NCBI GenBank assembly: GCA_963082875.1 | Contig: OY720101.1 | Span: 6,572,001 to 6,636,000 of the forward strand | Source: Corella eumyota | Taxonomy: Eukaryota > Chordata > Ascidiacea > Phlebobranchia > Corellidae | Direction: 5' to 3' | Length of the DNA: 64,000 nt | Shown here: one piece after another, positions 59,747-64,000 of the stretch | Layout: every line of letters begins with the position of its first letter | How positions within the stretch are numbered: the stretch's first letter is position 1 | Program-made: the position numbers and the translations under genes | Notes under the pieces: generated by a model | Database searches by the model: none | The model's input: only the letters and a program-made list of their open reading frames with translations | Told to the model about the DNA's origin: nothing

Positions 59747-60462
59747 GATGTTGTTTAAAACCGGTGTAATATGGATATAGTGCAACTTAGAAGTTCTGAT
59801 AAACCTTCGTTTAGTTTTTGTAGCATTTTTTATTGCTGTTGATATCTTTGTGCTTTTGTAAGTTTCATTAATTTTCTATGTACATTTTTTTATTTGCATT
59901 ATTAACTTCTTTTAATTAACTATTCCTTAAAGATAAATTGTACAGAATTTTAAATAAATTGCAAATCATAGTAACAGTTGATTATAAAAATTAGGTACAA
60001 GAACTAAGTAAAACTAAGTCAGTGCTGCAGTTCAAAAGACTTGCAAAACAAGGTTAACAACGAGATTTCTAACATTTCATAAAAAGAGTAAGTGCAAAAC
60101 TAACACAGAAAAATAATAATATTCGAGGTTTATAAATATTAAAACACAATAAATGAAAAATGCCTAATTTAATATAAAAAAACGCAAATTATCTAATAAA
60201 TGAAAAAAAATGTAAACCCCAAATTAGGTAAATTCAAATCTAAAAGCAAATCTCACGAGTAAGTATATTTACAAGCTGTACGTTAACGTATTAACGCATA
60301 TTTTACTAATTAAAATCAATTTAAATTTTATGTACAATACGTTGCTGGTTTACGTTATGTAATAAACAACTTGGTTGAATGTAGTACAAAAATGAGAATG
60401 TGTATTTTAAATGTAAGAAATGTGTTGTATGGAGTTGTGTTATAAATTACACACAAAACAGC
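59747..60462. other. Convergent intergenic region
   Basis: It contains the 3' UTR of the LITAF-like gene (AATAAA at about 59953) and the 3' end of the minus-strand acyltransferase gene. No repeat, RNA gene or ORF is evident. No clear AATAAA was picked out for the acyltransferase transcript. Confidence 0.5.
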
Positions 60463-63400
60463 CTAGCTAAGTATTTGACCGTTTTCAGTAAAGTCTTGCT
60501 CGTCCCCGCTTTCTGTTTCGTTAATTAAGGACTCCGAAGGTCGTGGTTTTGGGGCAATCAGTACTTTCATTAGAGCAGTAACCGGTGCCTCTACAGTCAT
60601 CGAAAGAATGTAAGCAACACCTATACTTATTACCACTACCGCTAAAGAAAGGCATAAAAAGAGTTTATAGTTATTGGGTATATGTTAAGTTCTTTAAAAG
60701 TGATGTAATTTACAATCAGCAGAATTAAAGTCCAAACCTTAGGTTTAAAAACGCCAAAGTTTGGCTTATTTAGCCACTTCGCAAATATACTAATCCTAAG
60801 TTTTACGATATATAAATAACATTTTAAAAGAGTAAAATAAAATGTATAACCTAATCAATTAAATATTTTCTACGTTAAAGAAAATTTCGTTAAAGAAAAT
60901 TGTTTATCTTATCCACTATTTACGTGTAGGTTATGTGACTTTTGTTTGAGAGCTTTAAATGCACAATAGTCAACAAATCGACAATATGCGTTGGTTTATG
61001 TATGACGACATAAAAATATTGCACAACATTGTGCAATTGCGGGTGAAAGGGTAAAAAAAACGTAATATGTCAAATCCTGGCAAATAAATACGTAATAAAT
61101 GCTGGTATACAATTGCACCAGTTTTCATTAAAGAGAAAATTATTTTTCTTTCAGCTTATTAAATTATTCATGATATCTTCAAAGGGAATAAAGGTTAAGT
61201 TTAATAGAATTTACAAAAAAATGATAAACGTAAATCTATTTAAAAAAAATAAAGTCTTTCCCGCCACATTTACGATAAAAACGCAAAGAAATAAAATAAC
61301 TACTTACTTAGATAGAGCTGCAGAATTGCCTGTATACTAAAATGAAACCTAACTTCCAGTATTCCAGGAAAGTACATTATGACAAGAGGATGGACGAGGT
61401 AAATACAATAAGTCAATCTACTTAAAGGAACAAAAACGTCCCAACTCAGGATTTTGTTAATGGGACCTAAATAAATTTAAAAATATAATTTTTTTACGCC
61501 AAAAATAAAAATAATGGGAAACTGGATGTATTTAAAAACGTGAGCAATCAAAAAATCAACCATTTTTGCCAATTAGACTCGCAAATTTACCTGACTGGTC
61601 ATTTACACAAGAAATGGTTAACCAAGCTAACCCAATACACCAACATGGTCTTGTCACTGCGTTATAGAATGCTGCCAAACCAATTGAAAGTGTTGTACCA
61701 TTATGTACATATCCATATAAACCATATACAATAGATAGATTCATGGCAACTGCTATTACCCAGCCAAATATAGCCAACAACTAACGAAAGATAAAGTATG
61801 AGAAATATAAAAAATTACATATAAGGAGTATATTATAAGAATACTTCCCAAACTTTGAACAAATGAAAATTTTAAAGGTTAGACCCAGTAGTATTATCTA
61901 ATTATTAACCCAATAAATATTTTCTTGCTCAAAAAAAAGTATTTGTGTTGTTTAAGAAAGACTTTTTATAGGAAGGTTAGTGTCTCAGTCAATTTGTTGT
62001 GCACCTTCGTATAACTTACTTTGTGAAATGGATTTTTCTTGTAGGTAAAGATGATATATCCTGTAAGCATTCCAACCATATAAGCACCAATCCTACACCA
62101 TGGTTTTGTGTATAAGTCAGCAATGTAAGGACTTACTGGTGCAGGTGGGGAGCTTTCCACTGAGGTTTCTAGCTTATTGTTTGGATGAAGTAAATCACTA
62201 AAAAAATATCAATTAAAAATTGTGGCAAAATAAAGGTCAATTTAAAATGAAGTAAACCGGCAGTGTGGTGTAGTGGTAACAACACTTGCTACACCACCAT
62301 GAGGTCGTAGGTTTAATAATAGTAAGGTGCTATAAACAGAATGAACTTCTGCTGAGCCAGCACTTAATCAGCAGCATAATTACCGGGCAATTATAATCCA
62401 TAATATCTCAAACTGCTAAAGGCAACTCAAGACTGGGTAGGAGTAACAGTTGTTACCCTATGTTTAAGTCGCGCATTCGACTTTCCCACATCAAGGATAA
62501 AGATATATACAAAAAAAAAGCATAAAAAAGCCCTCAGTTTACATAACCGGGCAAAATTATACAATAAATTAATATTTCATGCAAGCAAAATTACAAACAA
62601 GCATTTACAAAAATAAATCACTCACTAGATAAACTTTGTCATGGATATAAGCATAGGTTGTTGATTTGAATCTGCTGAAAAAGCTCCAGTGATTACAACA
62701 CTTGCACATATTATAGAACATACTACACCGGTTCCTATTTTAGGCCATCTAAGCAATAAAGGGAATTTAAATAAAGGAATGACTGCAGAAAATAAGGGAA
62801 TTTAAAATATATCTACCTGTAGAACAAAATGATAATAAACGGTGAAATAATAAAAAATTGAAAATCGTTTGCCAAATACCATCCCCAAGCGTAACACTGA
62901 AAAACACAAAGAATAAAATGTTATTTTGATGTAAGGGGATTATATCACTGAATTCTTCATATTTACAAATCAATGAAATCTTATATTAAAACAAAACATG
63001 AACAAATACTTCATAAAAACATTTTTTAAATATTCAAAATAAATTTAAATAACCTCTTCAAGTAAACCAGTAGGGTGCAAGTTGTTAATATACAGTAAGT
63101 TGGTCCACCAATATTTTGCACAAGTGTTTTTCATAGGTATAGCAACCCCAGACCAGAAAGGTCCATCTCCAATCAAAGGAATAAGAGCAACAGTAAATAA
63201 AATACCAAATGCATAGGCTGGAGTTAATCTAATTAAAAAAACATTTAACATAATTTTTCAGGTTTAGTTAACTAAAAAATAAAACACTGCAAAAAAATTT
63301 AAAAAATTAAGTTTGGTTTTGTTAACAAATATTATAAATTAAAATATTTTTTTAAATGTTCAGGCTACTCCTTACTAATATTGTGTACTAACATTTATAC

Positions 63401-63703
63401 TTATGGCAACAACAGATACTGATTTCAGTATGCAAAATATTATGCAAAATTAGAAAGACTGACTATGTTAATAAGTGCCTAACTAAAAAAATTTAACATT
63501 TTATGAAGCTTACCTGACATAGCGATACAAATACATTAGAGGTATATTAATTTTTCCATTTGATTTTTGTATTTCTTTTAACCCAAGGTAACAAACCAAT
63601 AAACCCCCAATGTAGAAGAAACTATCAACTGAATATGTTGCATTAATGACTGCTTCAAATGTAAAACTGTTAAATCCATAATTGAAAAATGTAACGGTAT
63701 TAT
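60463..63703 (-). CDS. NRF-6-like membrane acyltransferase, 3' part (5' end outside window)
   Basis: Eight exons in frame, 5' to 3': 63514-63703, 63054-63228, 62817-62896, 62626-62748, 62020-62197, 61591-61780, 61308-61466, 60463-60641 (stop at 60463-60465), about 424 residues. This is the multi-pass acyltransferase-3 domain of the nose-resistant-to-fluoxetine family: AVINATYSVDSFFYIGGLLV, YRYVRLTPAYAF, CAKYWWTNLLYINN, WYLANDFQFFIISP, PWCRIGAYMVGMLTGYIIF, RLTYCIYLVHP and the last helix with SMTVEAPVTALMKV. These proteins are predicted to move acyl groups between lipid and lumenal acceptors; C. elegans NRF-6 acts in lipid transport and drug uptake. The catalytic GHT segment and NRF domain should be encoded further right. 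The vertebrate relative is OACYL. One intron holds a SINE. Confidence 0.9.
62255..62520 (+). mobile_element. tRNA-SINE, young copy with internal deletion (family A)
   Basis: Head CCGGCAGTGTGGTGTAGTGG is intact, but the B-box region is shortened (GTCGTAGGTTTAATAATAGT). The 3' end AAGGATAAAGATATATACAA and its A-tail are intact. In an intron of the acyltransferase gene, antisense to it. Confidence 0.8.
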
Positions 63704-63829
63704 CTAAAATACAAATTTGTTAAAGTCAAATTTAGCAAATAAAAAATTTTGACAAACATTAACTTTTTGTGGGGTGTATTAGTAATTTGTGCTTTCTATA
63801 TCACCTTATTTTGGGCACTTTACTATGGA

Positions 63830-63886
63830 TAAAGGTGGCAATCGAACCCAAAACTAAAAACACTAACCACAACACTCTGTTGCTAG
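63830..63886 (-). repeat. tRNA-like fragment, possibly from another SINE family
   Basis: On the minus strand it reads GTTGTGGTTAGTGTTTTTAG, then TTTTGGGTTCGATTGCCACC. It has A- and B-box-like cores but no pairing acceptor stem. Its sequence is nearer to the fragment at 9474 than to family A. Confidence 0.4.
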
Positions 63887-64000
63887 ATTTTATTCTCTTA
63901 TTGTAAAATACTTTAGCTATTGCAATACTAGACAATGATACTAGACAAACCCCTAATATGACAAAATTAAAGAGAGAGTTACGAGGAAAATCAAGATTTT
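63870..64000 (-). other. Open stretch at the window edge, possible further exon of the acyltransferase gene
   Basis: Minus-strand frame open from the right edge to about 63870, with a hydrophobic run (FVILGVCLVSLSSIAIAKVF) followed by basic residues, as expected for the first helix of an NRF-6-like protein. But no good GT donor is seen and the GHT-containing exon that should follow is not found before 63703. It may be intron. Confidence 0.25.

Noticed and set aside
61113-61340. 75-codon plus-strand open frame
   Set aside because: Lys/Asn/Phe-rich composition typical of AT-rich intron, and it runs into an acyltransferase exon on the other strand.

Overview
The window looks like genomic DNA from an invertebrate deuterostome, most likely an ascidian tunicate (Ciona-like). 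It is very AT-rich, its genes are split by short AT-rich introns, and tRNA-derived SINEs are scattered through those introns. The species cannot be fixed from the sequence alone.

About 51 kb (56999-57001 start codon to 5606-5608 stop codon, minus strand) is one gene, which I read as a complete orthologue of ADGRV1 (VLGR1/GPR98/MASS1), the very large adhesion GPCR of hair-cell ankle links. I placed 114 coding exons by hand. Every exon joins the next in frame, and together they give 19,167 nt (6,388 residues plus stop), close to the human protein (about 6,300 residues). The order is: signal peptide, long Calx-beta array, LamG/pentraxin-like domain, more Calx-beta, an apple/PAN-like cysteine insert, more Calx-beta, EAR/EPTP repeats inserted inside one Calx-beta, a third Calx-beta array, GAIN/GPS, seven helices, and a cytoplasmic tail ending in the PDZ ligand ADTHL.

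Divergent to it lies a short intronless plus-strand gene (59147-59746) for a LITAF-domain membrane protein with a proline-rich N terminus. The roughly 2.1 kb between the two start codons should hold both promoters. Convergent with the LITAF gene, and running off the right edge, is a minus-strand gene for an NRF-6-like membrane acyltransferase (60463 to beyond 63703, eight exons seen).

The left 5.2 kb, just beyond the ADGRV1 3' end, is a composite tandem-repeat region built on an exact 127-bp period, with recurring leader and trailer blocks. Introns carry about two dozen copies of one tRNA-SINE family in both orientations and of different ages, a second dispersed repeat (about 514 bp with terminal inverted repeats), and a few minisatellites. 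No CRISPR array, rRNA, functional tRNA or virus-derived element was seen.
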